Assembly (NCBI GenBank): GCA_964229545.1
Contig: CAXRDP010000056.1
Span: forward strand, 1-7,077
DNA from: UBA724 sp964229545
GTDB lineage: Bacteria; Bacteroidota; Bacteroidia; Flavobacteriales; Flavobacteriaceae
DNA length: 7,077 bases
Direction: 5' to 3'
Notes under the pieces: generated by a model
What the model saw: only the letters and a program-made list of their open reading frames with translations
What the model was told of the DNA's origin: nothing
Database searches by the model: none
Shown: positions 1 through 6,516 of the stretch, in pieces
How the letters are laid out: every line of letters starts with the position of its first letter
Position numbering within the stretch: the stretch's first letter is position 1
Position numbers and translations under genes: made by a program

Positions 1-812
1 GGCGAGACTATCATCACCTTTTTAGAATAGGCATAGTTTACCAAATCACGAGAATTGATTTTTAGACTTCCAACCCTGCTATTGAGGATGTCTTGATAGA
101 GACCATCTGCAGGAATAAACATATAGGCATAATCGGTGGTCTTTTCTGTGGGGCGTATGTATTTGGCGGTTTCGTCGATTCGGGATTTGATATCAGATTT
201 GAATAAACCTTCAAGTTTTTGAATTTCTTGGGGGTCACTGCTCTCGACCATTTTGTTGTAATTGTCCAAGGCAAACTTGGCATCTACAGGGATGATAAAC
301 TGTCCTACTTTCACAACAGCATCCACCATGTCCCCATTTTGAAAGCTGTATTGCATGCTAAACAATTCAGGTGGAAGTACATTGGCCAGCAGGTTTTCGA
401 GTTGAATTTCACCCAAAATGCCTCGTTGTTTGGAATTTCCCAAAATCTTCTCCAAGGTTTTCATCTGATTGGCAAAATTCAGCACCTGCTCATTGGTGCC
501 TTTGATCTTGACCAATTCAGAGGTAACCTCTTTAATGACCTTATTGGACTCGGTAAACTGGCGTTCCATATTGCGCTTGGAGCTCTCTTGAAACTCATTG
601 ATGTCCTTGTTAATTTCCTTGAGCTTGTTCTCAATTTCCAAACGACTCGATTGAGAATTCTTGTCCACTTCTTTGCGAATCTCTTGAATCTCATTTCGTA
701 AACTCTCGTTGAGCTGCACCAACAACTCACTCGAGCCACTGTTGTTTTTGTTTCTAAATACAAACAAAACAACCACAGCCACCAGTATAGCAACAAGTAA
801 AAAGGTATCCAT
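1..812 (-). CDS. rmuC: DNA recombination protein RmuC, 5' part (cut by the left window edge)
   Basis: The frame opens at the ATG at 812 and stays open for 270 codons to the window edge, so the C-terminal part is missing. RmuC proteins are predicted nuclease-fold proteins linked to limiting rearrangements between repeats; the exact reaction is unclear. Seen in the translation: a hydrophobic N-terminal helix (about residues 4-19, a likely membrane anchor); a long charged, coiled-coil-like stretch (about 29-124); then family core motifs, KQRGILGEIQLENLL (128-142), the VDAKFALDNY block (176-185) and TDYAYMFIPADGLYQDIL (226-243). The visible part breaks off just before the expected SPTT-type motif. 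The PADG at 234-237 has Asp where I recall Glu being common. The start is chosen because it comes directly before the membrane helix. It lies 45 bp downstream of carB on the same strand with no hairpin between, so co-transcription with carB is plausible (inference). Confidence 0.93.
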   Translation of the reverse strand, partial: MDTFLLVAILVAVVVLFVFRNKNNSGSSELLVQLNESLRNEIQEIRKEVDKNSQSSRLEIENKLKEINKDINEFQESSKRNMERQFTESNKVIKEVTSELVKIKGTNEQVLNFANQMKTLEKILGNSKQRGILGEIQLENLLANVLPPELFSMQYSFQNGDMVDAVVKVGQFIIPVDAKFALDNYNKMVESSDPQEIQKLEGLFKSDIKSRIDETAKYIRPTEKTTDYAYMFIPADGLYQDILNSRVGSLKINSRDLVNYAYSKKVMIVS

Positions 813-857
813 GAAAAAATCTATTGCCTAAAAGTACACAATAAAAGCCGTAATGAC

Positions 858-3710
858 TTACTTACTAAGGTACATTTTACGACGGGCGTAGAGATCGTAG
901 AATTCGTCGTCTTTAAGGCTGTCGATAAACAAAATACTCTCACCGGTACTCTTCATTTCAGGACCAAGTGCCTTATTGACATTCGGAAATTTATTAAACG
1001 AGAATACAGGTTGTTTGATGGCAAAGCCTTCCAAATGGGAGGTGTAATCAAAGTCTCCTACCTTATTTTCGCCCAACATTACCTTAGTGGCATAGTTGAC
1101 AAACGGCTGTTGCTTTGCTTTGGCAATAAAAGGCACCGTTCTGGAGGCTCTAGGATTGGCTTCTATGATATACACGATATCGTCTTTTATGGCAAACTGC
1201 ACATTGATCAGACCCACGGTATTGAGAGCCAAAGCGATCTTCTCCGTATGATCTTTAATTTGTTGCATCACAAAATCCCCTAAATTAAAAGGAGGCAAAG
1301 TGGCATTGGAGTCACCCGAGTGGATTCCGCAAGGTTCGATGTGTTCCATGATACCGATTATCTCAACATTTTCACCATCACAAATGGCGTCGGCCTCAGC
1401 CTCGATAGCCCCATCCAAATAGTGGTCTAGCAGTAGTTTGTTGTTCGGGATTTTCTGAAGTAAATCCACTACGTGTGCTTCCAAATCTTCTTTGTTAATA
1501 ACGATTTTCATCCCCTGTCCACCCAAGACATAAGAGGGACGGACTAGGATTGGAAAATTGAGCTTATCGGCCAAGTCCAAGGCTTGCTCTGGTGTTTCGG
1601 CCACACCAAATTCAGGATATGGAATGTTGTTTTCTTTTAGCAAAGTTGAAAAGCTTCCTCGGTCTTCAGCCAAGTCCAAAGATTGGTAAGAAGTACCCAT
1701 GATTTTGATGCCGTAACGGTCTAACTTCTCGGCAAGTTTAAGAGCCGTCTGACCGCCCAACTGCACAATCACTCCCTCAGGTTTTTCATGTTGGATGATG
1801 TCGTAGATATGTTCCCAAAAAACGGGCTCAAAGTAAAGCTTATCAGCTGTATCGAAGTCTGTAGAAACGGTCTCGGGATTGCAATTAATCATGATGGTCT
1901 CATAATCGCATTCTGCGGCTGCCAAAACTCCGTGTACACAGCAATAATCAAACTCAATTCCTTGACCTATGCGGTTAGGCCCTGAGCCCAATACGACAAT
2001 CTTTTTCTTGTCGGTGACTGTGCTTTCGTTGGCAACGGTGATAGTGCCATCAGGCTGTTGAACTTCTTCTTCGAATGTCGAATAATAGTAAGGTGTTTGA
2101 GCCTGAAACTCGGCGGCACAAGTATCTACAAGTTTGTACACTCTTTTGATGCCAAGGTCATTTCGCTTGTTATAAACCTCGCTCTCCAGACAGCCCAACA
2201 TATGTGCAATTTGTCGATCCGCAAAACCTTTTTGCTTGGCTTCTAAAAGAAGGGATTTCGAAATACTATCAATGGTTTTGGTGGAAATTTCCACCTCTAA
2301 TTGATAAAGCTCCTCGTACTGTTTGAGATACCACATGTCTATTTTGGTAATCTCGTTAATACGTTTTAGAGATATACCCATTTGAATGGCATCATAGATA
2401 ACAAACACCCGATCCCAAGAGGCATGGGTAAGTTTGCTGATGACGGTTTCATAATCGGTATATCCTTTGCCGTCGGCACCCAAACCATTGCGTTTGATTT
2501 CGAGTGACTGGGTGGCTTTGTGCAAGGCTTCTTGGAATGAACGTCCAATTCCCATGACCTCACCCACGGCCTTCATCTGCAACCCAAGCGTTCTGTCTGA
2601 TCCCTCAAACTTGTCAAAGTTCCAACGCGGTATTTTGACAATCACATAGTCCAAAGTAGGCTCAAACAAAGCGGAAGTGGATTTTGTGATTTGGTTGTCC
2701 AACTCGTCTAAGGTGTAGCCGATAGCTAATTTTGAAGCCACTTTGGCAATGGGGTATCCGGTGGCCTTACTCGCCAAAGCCGAGGAGCGAGACACACGCG
2801 GATTGATTTCGATCGCGATGATATCCTCCTTTTCATCTGGACTCACCGCGAATTGCACGTTACAACCGCCCGCAAAATCTCCAATGCTGCGCATCATTTT
2901 GATGGCCATATCGCGCATTTTTTGATAGGTTCTGTCCGAAAGTGTCATCGCAGGAGCTACTGTGATAGAATCGCCGGTGTGTATCCCCATGGGGTCCATG
3001 TTTTCGATAGAACAAATGATAACCACGTTGTCATTGTTGTCTCGAAGAAGCTCCAATTCGTATTCCTTCCAACCCATCATGGCTTTGTCAATCATCACTT
3101 CGTGTATGGGTGAAATTTCCAAACCACGACGCATGAGCTCATCAAAATCTTCTTCTTCGTACACAATAGCAGCACCGGCACCACCAAGGGTGTAAGAGGC
3201 TCTAATACAAAGCGGAAAGCCAAATTGCTGGGCGATTTCTTTCCCCTTTAGGAAAGAGGTTGCTGTCGCTTGAGGTGCCATTGGCACATCTATTTCTTCC
3301 ATGAGCTCACGAAACTTTTCGCGATCTTCGGTGATGTTTATGGCATTGATATTTACTCCTATAAGCTTTACATCAAAATCTTTCCAAATGCCTTTTTCGT
3401 CAGCTTCAATACATAGGTTTAGCGCCGTTTGTCCGCCCATAGTGGGCAATACGGCATCGATTTGTGGATGCTTTTTGAGGATTTTTATGATGGATTTAGT
3501 AGTCAATGGCAACAAATACACATGATCTGCCATTGAAGGGTCAGTCATGATGGTTGCTGGATTGGAATTGATCAAAATGGTTTCCACACCATCTTCCTTA
3601 AGCGATCGCAAGGCTTGAGAACCTGAATAATCAAACTCGCAAGCTTGTCCAATAACAATGGGACCTGAGCCTATAATTAAAATACTGTTGAGGTCGGTAC
3701 GCTTCGGCAT
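858..3710 (-). CDS. carB: Carbamoyl-phosphate synthase large subunit, short form without the C-terminal regulatory domain
   Basis: CarB makes carbamoyl phosphate from bicarbonate, two ATP and ammonia tunnelled from the glutaminase subunit CarA, feeding pyrimidine and arginine synthesis in the cytosol. The 950-residue protein shows two homologous ATP-grasp halves. First half: GSGPIVIGQACEFDYSG (14-30), PTMGGQTALNL (89-99), GWKEYELE (213-220), MGIHTGDSITVAP (241-253) and EINPRVSRSSA (301-311). By alignment to E. coli CarB, the ATP/metal residues R130, R170, E216, H244, Q286, E301 and N303 are kept. A middle helical region (about 400-560) links to the second half: GSGPNRIGQGIEFDY (about 574), RPSYVLGGQGMKIV (about 723), CGIHSGDSNATLPP (about 793) and EANPRASRT (about 849). 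The chain ends about 30 residues after LGPEMKSTGE, so the MGS-like allosteric domain of the roughly 1073-residue E. coli enzyme is absent. Family recall suggests this is normal in flavobacteria. carA is not in the window. The gene follows the rpmH terminator, so it probably has its own promoter. Confidence 0.98.
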   Translation of the reverse strand: MPKRTDLNSILIIGSGPIVIGQACEFDYSGSQALRSLKEDGVETILINSNPATIMTDPSMADHVYLLPLTTKSIIKILKKHPQIDAVLPTMGGQTALNLCIEADEKGIWKDFDVKLIGVNINAINITEDREKFRELMEEIDVPMAPQATATSFLKGKEIAQQFGFPLCIRASYTLGGAGAAIVYEEEDFDELMRRGLEISPIHEVMIDKAMMGWKEYELELLRDNNDNVVIICSIENMDPMGIHTGDSITVAPAMTLSDRTYQKMRDMAIKMMRSIGDFAGGCNVQFAVSPDEKEDIIAIEINPRVSRSSALASKATGYPIAKVASKLAIGYTLDELDNQITKSTSALFEPTLDYVIVKIPRWNFDKFEGSDRTLGLQMKAVGEVMGIGRSFQEALHKATQSLEIKRNGLGADGKGYTDYETVISKLTHASWDRVFVIYDAIQMGISLKRINEITKIDMWYLKQYEELYQLEVEISTKTIDSISKSLLLEAKQKGFADRQIAHMLGCLESEVYNKRNDLGIKRVYKLVDTCAAEFQAQTPYYYSTFEEEVQQPDGTITVANESTVTDKKKIVVLGSGPNRIGQGIEFDYCCVHGVLAAAECDYETIMINCNPETVSTDFDTADKLYFEPVFWEHIYDIIQHEKPEGVIVQLGGQTALKLAEKLDRYGIKIMGTSYQSLDLAEDRGSFSTLLKENNIPYPEFGVAETPEQALDLADKLNFPILVRPSYVLGGQGMKIVINKEDLEAHVVDLLQKIPNNKLLLDHYLDGAIEAEADAICDGENVEIIGIMEHIEPCGIHSGDSNATLPPFNLGDFVMQQIKDHTEKIALALNTVGLINVQFAIKDDIVYIIEANPRASRTVPFIAKAKQQPFVNYATKVMLGENKVGDFDYTSHLEGFAIKQPVFSFNKFPNVNKALGPEMKSTGESILFIDSLKDDEFYDLYARRKMYLSK

Positions 3711-3741
3711 GTGTTCTCTTGGCTTAAAAAATTTTTAATGC

Positions 3742-3749
3742 GAAATATA
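3742..3749 (-). promoter_or_regulatory. Possible weak -7 box for carB
   Basis: On the minus strand the bases read TATATTTC, one mismatch (last base) from the Bacteroidota -7 consensus TAnnTTTG. The box ends 31 nt before the carB ATG, close to the 33 nt seen for rpmH. No TTG is found at the usual -33 distance, because that space is taken up by the rpmH terminator. carB should need its own promoter, since an intrinsic terminator stands directly upstream, but this assignment is tentative. Confidence 0.3.
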
Positions 3750-3752
3750 TAT

Positions 3753-3787
3753 AAAAAAAAGGTGTTACTGGAAACAGAAACACCTTT
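3753..3787 (-). terminator. Rho-independent terminator of rpmH
   Basis: Read on the minus strand, the arms AAAGGTGTT and AACACCTTT form a 9-bp stem. It continues inward through one T-T mismatch and a CTG/CAG pairing to a four-base TTTC loop, and is followed by a run of eight T residues. It lies about 21 nt after the rpmH stop and before carB. The stem and uninterrupted T tract are those of a classic intrinsic terminator. The plus-strand reading has only a short, interrupted T tract after the stem, so it is judged one-directional. Confidence 0.88.
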
Positions 3788-3808
3788 GTTTATCCAACTT
3801 TTATTCAC

Positions 3809-3967
3809 TTATTTTTTGTGTCTTGGTTCTGAAGATACAGACAATTTTTTGCGGCCTTTGGCGCGGCGTGCAGCAAGTACCTTGCGGCCATTGACAGAGG
3901 CCATGCGCTCTCTAAAACCGTGTTTGTTTCGGCGCTTTCGTTTTGAGGGTTGAAATGTTCTTTTCAT
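3809..3967 (-). CDS. rpmH: 50S ribosomal protein L34
   Basis: L34 is a small, very basic protein of the large ribosomal subunit that sits in 23S rRNA. The 52-residue product begins MKRTFQPSKRKRRNKHGF and continues through the conserved RMASVNGRKVLAARRAKGRKKL segment (21-42), as expected for L34. The short C-terminal tail SVSSEPRHKK (43-52) is an extension beyond the core and is common in Bacteroidota by recall. The ATG at 3967 is chosen over an in-frame ATG at 4003, because the protein family starts with MKRT and the upstream ATG overlaps the promoter's -7 box. The gene has its own promoter and terminator, so it looks monocistronic. rnpA, its usual neighbour in many bacteria, is not next to it: carB lies downstream and a divergent gene upstream. 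Confidence 0.98.
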   Translation of the reverse strand: MKRTFQPSKRKRRNKHGFRERMASVNGRKVLAARRAKGRKKLSVSSEPRHKK

Positions 3968-4000
3968 AACGTCTGTATGTAACTTGTTTGTAAACGGCTG

Positions 4001-4030
4001 CAAATATACAACAATATAAACCTAAATCAA
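4001..4030 (-). promoter_or_regulatory. Bacteroidota-type promoter of rpmH
   Basis: On the minus strand a TTG (4028-4030) is followed by 19 nt and then TATATTTG (4001-4008). This fits the flavobacterial consensus of TTG at -33 and TAnnTTTG at -7 with 17-23 nt between. The -7 box ends 33 nt before the rpmH ATG, leaving a leader of roughly 25-30 nt. No Shine-Dalgarno sequence stands out, which is usual for the phylum. Confidence 0.8.
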
Positions 4031-4052
4031 GGCTGTTTCCATAGGAATTAAT

Positions 4053-4060
4053 TACTTTTG
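4053..4060 (+). promoter_or_regulatory. Probable -7 box of the membrane/TPR gene
   Basis: TACTTTTG matches the Bacteroidota -7 consensus TAnnTTTG and ends 20 nt before the ATG at 4081, which implies a very short leader. At the -33 distance there is only a CTG (4033-4035, 17 nt away) instead of TTG, so the promoter may be weaker than the divergent rpmH promoter in the same intergenic region. Confidence 0.5.
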
Positions 4061-4080
4061 GGGCTATCAAAATAAAATTT

Positions 4081-4596
4081 ATGTATCCGAAGTTTATAAA
4101 AATTGTACTTGCTGTAGCAACTTTGACCTACGCGGTTTATCAATTTACAGAAGAAGCCATCGGCAACGGCATTGCGCTTATCTTTTTGGCAGGTATTTTT
4201 GTTTTTCTTTACTTCAAAAACGAAATCATATTGTTGGCTTTTTTGCGATTGCGCAAACAAGACTTCGGAGGGACTGAAAAATGGTTGAATCGCATCAAAA
4301 ATCCCGAATCAGCTCTCACACGTAAACAAGTAGGATACTACCATTTTCTCAAGGGAGTTATCACTTCTCAAAGCAACCTCACGCAAGCCGAAAAATATTT
4401 TAGAAAAGCCATTGGTCTTGGTCTGAGTATGAAACACGATTTGGCCATGGCCAAATTGAGCCTAGCGGGAATTGTGATGCAAAAAAGACGCAAGCGCGAG
4501 GCTACTACGCTTATCAACGAGGCCAAAAAACTTGACAAACAGGGCCTGATGACCGATCAAATCAAGTTGATGCAGCAGCAGATGAAAAAACTTTAA
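4081..4596 (+). CDS. Conserved hypothetical membrane protein with two N-terminal helices and TPR-like repeats
   Basis: The function is not known to me; I recall similar proteins in other flavobacteria. The 171-residue product has two hydrophobic segments (about 5-20 and 29-54) separated by a short acidic and polar turn, giving a hairpin in the inner membrane. After it comes a basic, conserved-looking stretch LRLRKQDFGGTEKWLNRIKN (55-74). The rest is helical and TPR-like: about 86-112, with the AEKYFRKAIGLGL signature, and about 120-150, with LAMAKLSLAG and a second helix rich in Lys, Arg and Glu. TPRs normally bind other proteins, so a scaffold role on the cytosolic face is an inference. By the positive-inside rule, the very basic C-terminal part should be cytoplasmic. 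The gene is divergent from rpmH, and its TAA overlaps the stop of the transglycosylase gene on the other strand by four bases. Confidence 0.85.
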   Translation: MYPKFIKIVLAVATLTYAVYQFTEEAIGNGIALIFLAGIFVFLYFKNEIILLAFLRLRKQDFGGTEKWLNRIKNPESALTRKQVGYYHFLKGVITSQSNLTQAEKYFRKAIGLGLSMKHDLAMAKLSLAGIVMQKRRKREATTLINEAKKLDKQGLMTDQIKLMQQQMKKL

Positions 4597-5471
4597 GGGT
4601 TTTTGACTGCTATTTGATAAGGTTTTCTAGACTTATTATTCAGGTGAGGCTCCAACAACCACGGATTGAGCAGTTTTAGCTCTTTGTAATTCATGCCAAA
4701 ATCCTCAGCGAAGTTGGCCAGCGACACTATGGCTGTGTCTACATCAACCAAACGAATGTGCTCAGGCGTATATTTTTGTTGATTGGAAAGATCGAAGCCA
4801 TACACTTCCGGATTTTCAAACAACAATTTTGCTGCCAATATCCTAAAGACATATCTGCCAGTTTCTTCTCCAAACAACAAATCGTAATAATTGTCTGCCT
4901 GCTGATAATCCAAATAACGCGCTACCCTACTACGTCCGGCATTGTAAGCAGCGGCAGCTAGTGTCCAACTTCCAAATTTTTCATAGGCTTTTTTAAGGTA
5001 GGTACAAGCTACTTTGGTAGAAAGCTCAAGGTGTAATCGCTCATCCACATTAGAGTTGACTTCCAGCCCGTATTCACGAGCCGTACCCCGCATAAGCTGC
5101 CAGAACCCTTTGGCTCCCGCAGGCGAAGTAGCATTGATCAGTCCACTTTCAATAACAGCCAAATATTTAAAATCATCTGGGATGCCATGAGAGGACAAAA
5201 TGGGTTCGATAATGGGGAAATATTTTTCAGCTCGTTTGAGCATTAAGATGCTATTCGAATGCCAAAAGGTATTGACCAACAACTCCCGATCCATGCGTTC
5301 ATACACATCACTCGAACCCAAAGGAACCGCCTCGCCCGCAAAGTCGAGTTGGGAGGGCACAGCAGGCACTTTGACAGGATTGGGCATATTGGATTCTTTG
5401 GTACTCATTGAAACAAAGAAAATCGCAACGAGCACTCCAAACACGAGAAAAACAAGAGTCTTTTTAAACAT
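4593..5471 (-). CDS. Membrane-anchored lytic transglycosylase, SLT/MltD-like (GH23)
   Basis: Such enzymes cleave the MurNAc-GlcNAc bond of peptidoglycan and leave 1,6-anhydro-MurNAc ends, acting in the periplasm. The 292-residue protein has an uncleaved-looking N-terminal helix (about 4-20, no lipobox Cys), then a linker, and the SLT domain at about 85-220. Family motifs are present: AVIESGL (105-111) with catalytic Glu108, SPAGAKGFWQLM (116-127) and AAAAYNAG (172-179). A C-terminal segment (about 238-288), with VDTAIVSLANFAEDFG and MNYKELKLLNPWLL, resembles the post-catalytic region of MltD-type enzymes. No clear LysM repeat follows, so it is shorter than E. coli MltD (about 450 residues). 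It lies 36 bp downstream of the alpha/beta hydrolase gene on the same strand and probably shares its transcript. The symbol is left empty because orthology to mltD proper is uncertain. Confidence 0.92.
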   Translation of the reverse strand: MFKKTLVFLVFGVLVAIFFVSMSTKESNMPNPVKVPAVPSQLDFAGEAVPLGSSDVYERMDRELLVNTFWHSNSILMLKRAEKYFPIIEPILSSHGIPDDFKYLAVIESGLINATSPAGAKGFWQLMRGTAREYGLEVNSNVDERLHLELSTKVACTYLKKAYEKFGSWTLAAAAYNAGRSRVARYLDYQQADNYYDLLFGEETGRYVFRILAAKLLFENPEVYGFDLSNQQKYTPEHIRLVDVDTAIVSLANFAEDFGMNYKELKLLNPWLLEPHLNNKSRKPYQIAVKNP

Positions 5472-5507
5472 TGTTGGGCAATTTTTACCTAAAATAAAGC
5501 GAAGTGG

Positions 5508-6173
5508 TTAATTATCCAAAATAAGTTTGGGCAAATGTTCATTGAACCATTTGGCACGGTTGAGTATCATCACATGGGTGCCTTTGGCAATTGGTATATA
5601 ATCATTGATATTAAAAACCGGAAAAACCACATCAAATGTTCCGTGAATATGCACAACATCAGGGTCTGGCTTCTCACGATCCCACTGAAAAAAAGCTTCC
5701 AAAGCCCAATCCAAATAGGATTCGTTTCGTACAGATAAATATTTTTTATGAAGATCCATTTGTTTTTTGGCAGAGGGGCCAAATACAAAACCTATCATAT
5801 CTTCAACATTATCAACCCATTGCGTAGGAAACAAACGATAGGCTTTGGTTTTTCGTGCCAGACGCATGTGAACAGGGAGTTCGTGATAGGTCTTTACACT
5901 TGATACGATGATCACCTTTTTGCATTTTATCATTTGAGCCATTTCTTGTACTACCAAACCACCAAAAGAAACACCCAATAATACTGGATTGGGGTGTGTT
6001 ATTTTTTGACACAATCGTTGGGTGTACGCTTTTAAAGATTCTTTGGGCCTAGGCTCTACCCAACTTAGCTTGTGGAGCACAAAAGGTTTGGGCAAACGAA
6101 TAAAGTCAAAGATTTTAGGATTCGCTGCCATACCCGGCATACAATACACATGAATGGGATCATGAGATGACAT
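5508..6173 (-). CDS. Alpha/beta hydrolase family protein
   Basis: The substrate is unknown. The 221-residue protein shows the alpha/beta-hydrolase pattern: an N-terminal strand followed by the CMPGM turn (11-15), a nucleophile elbow LLGVSFGG (65-72) with Ser69, a strand HIHGTFDVVFP (175-185) with probable acid Asp181, and GTHVMIL (198-204) with probable catalytic His200. The triad is therefore complete by sequence. There is no signal peptide, so it is probably cytosolic. The region between the elbow and Asp181 (about 95-165) is the cap, rich in basic and aromatic residues. The ATG at 6173 is the first in frame and places the first strand normally. It is the first gene of a likely two-gene unit with the lytic transglycosylase, but nothing in the sequence ties it to cell-wall chemistry. 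It could be an esterase, thioesterase or similar. Confidence 0.85.
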   Translation of the reverse strand: MSSHDPIHVYCMPGMAANPKIFDFIRLPKPFVLHKLSWVEPRPKESLKAYTQRLCQKITHPNPVLLGVSFGGLVVQEMAQMIKCKKVIIVSSVKTYHELPVHMRLARKTKAYRLFPTQWVDNVEDMIGFVFGPSAKKQMDLHKKYLSVRNESYLDWALEAFFQWDREKPDPDVVHIHGTFDVVFPVFNINDYIPIAKGTHVMILNRAKWFNEHLPKLILDN

Positions 6174-6201
6174 CTGAAAAACTTCTTTTTTAAATTTTCC
6201 T

Positions 6202-6209
6202 TAAATTTG
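6202..6209 (+). promoter_or_regulatory. Probable -7 box of the GNAT-like gene
   Basis: TAAATTTG matches the TAnnTTTG consensus and ends 22 nt before the ATG at 6232, much as for the gene at 4081. No TTG is found 17-23 nt upstream. The intergenic region is only 58 bp and must also serve the divergent hydrolase gene, for which I see no good -7 match on the minus strand. Confidence 0.5.
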
Positions 6210-6231
6210 CAAAAAAATTGTTTATCCTTTT

Positions 6232-6516
6232 ATGGAAGTTACTGACAATTCCTTTTTGCGCCAGTTTGAAACCGAAACCGATTTGGGTTTGGCTAAAATT
6301 GAGTACGCCCAACAAGAACGCAAGATTTTCTTAACCAAATTGGTGATGCCTGACAATCACGGAGATTCCGATTTTAAAGAGGAATTTATCAAGGAAGTCC
6401 TTTCCATCATCCAAGACCGAAATGTCAGTATGATGCCCACGAGCCCGGACATTGTGAGCTTTGTGCGCAAAAACAAGCGCTACCGCAGCATGTTGCCTGT
6501 GGGCGTGCGCATCTAA
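6232..6516 (+). CDS. Small GNAT-like protein (N-acetyltransferase-related, COG2388 type)
   Basis: The 94-residue protein resembles the small, single-domain GNAT-related proteins (COG2388/PF14542 type), which are often annotated as N-acetyltransferases. Strand-like segments at 19-26 (GLAKIEYA) and 31-39 (KIFLTKLVM) match the family opening. A helix at about 47-61 follows, then MMPTSPDIVSFVRKN (67-81) and a closing RYRSMLPVGVRI (83-94), which correspond to the family's C-terminal Cys/Tyr strand and helix. The usual R/Q-x-x-G-x-G/A acetyl-CoA loop before the helix is not visible: the place is taken by DNHGDSDFKEEF (41-52). The family's conserved Cys also appears replaced (MMPTSP). Catalysis is thus doubtful. 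The assignment to the family is by overall pattern and recall. Its stop overlaps that of mtaB on the other strand by four bases. Confidence 0.72.
   Translation: MEVTDNSFLRQFETETDLGLAKIEYAQQERKIFLTKLVMPDNHGDSDFKEEFIKEVLSIIQDRNVSMMPTSPDIVSFVRKNKRYRSMLPVGVRI

Noticed and set aside
219..701. Plus-strand open frame of 160 codons opposite rmuC
   Set aside because: It lies fully inside rmuC, whose minus-strand translation shows clear family motifs; the plus product has no recognisable pattern and the two cannot both be under such constraint.
479..796. Minus-strand open frame of 105 codons
   Set aside because: It overlaps rmuC in another frame of the same strand, and the product is rich in Trp, Arg and Ser, as expected of an out-of-frame reading.
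3968..4003. Upstream in-frame ATG that would give L34 twelve more residues
   Set aside because: L34 starts with MKRT throughout the family, and the upstream ATG overlaps the -7 box at 4001-4008, so it would not be in the transcript.
4048..4260. Minus-strand open frame of 70 codons across the rpmH/membrane gene region
   Set aside because: It is antisense to the start of the membrane/TPR gene and has no family features.
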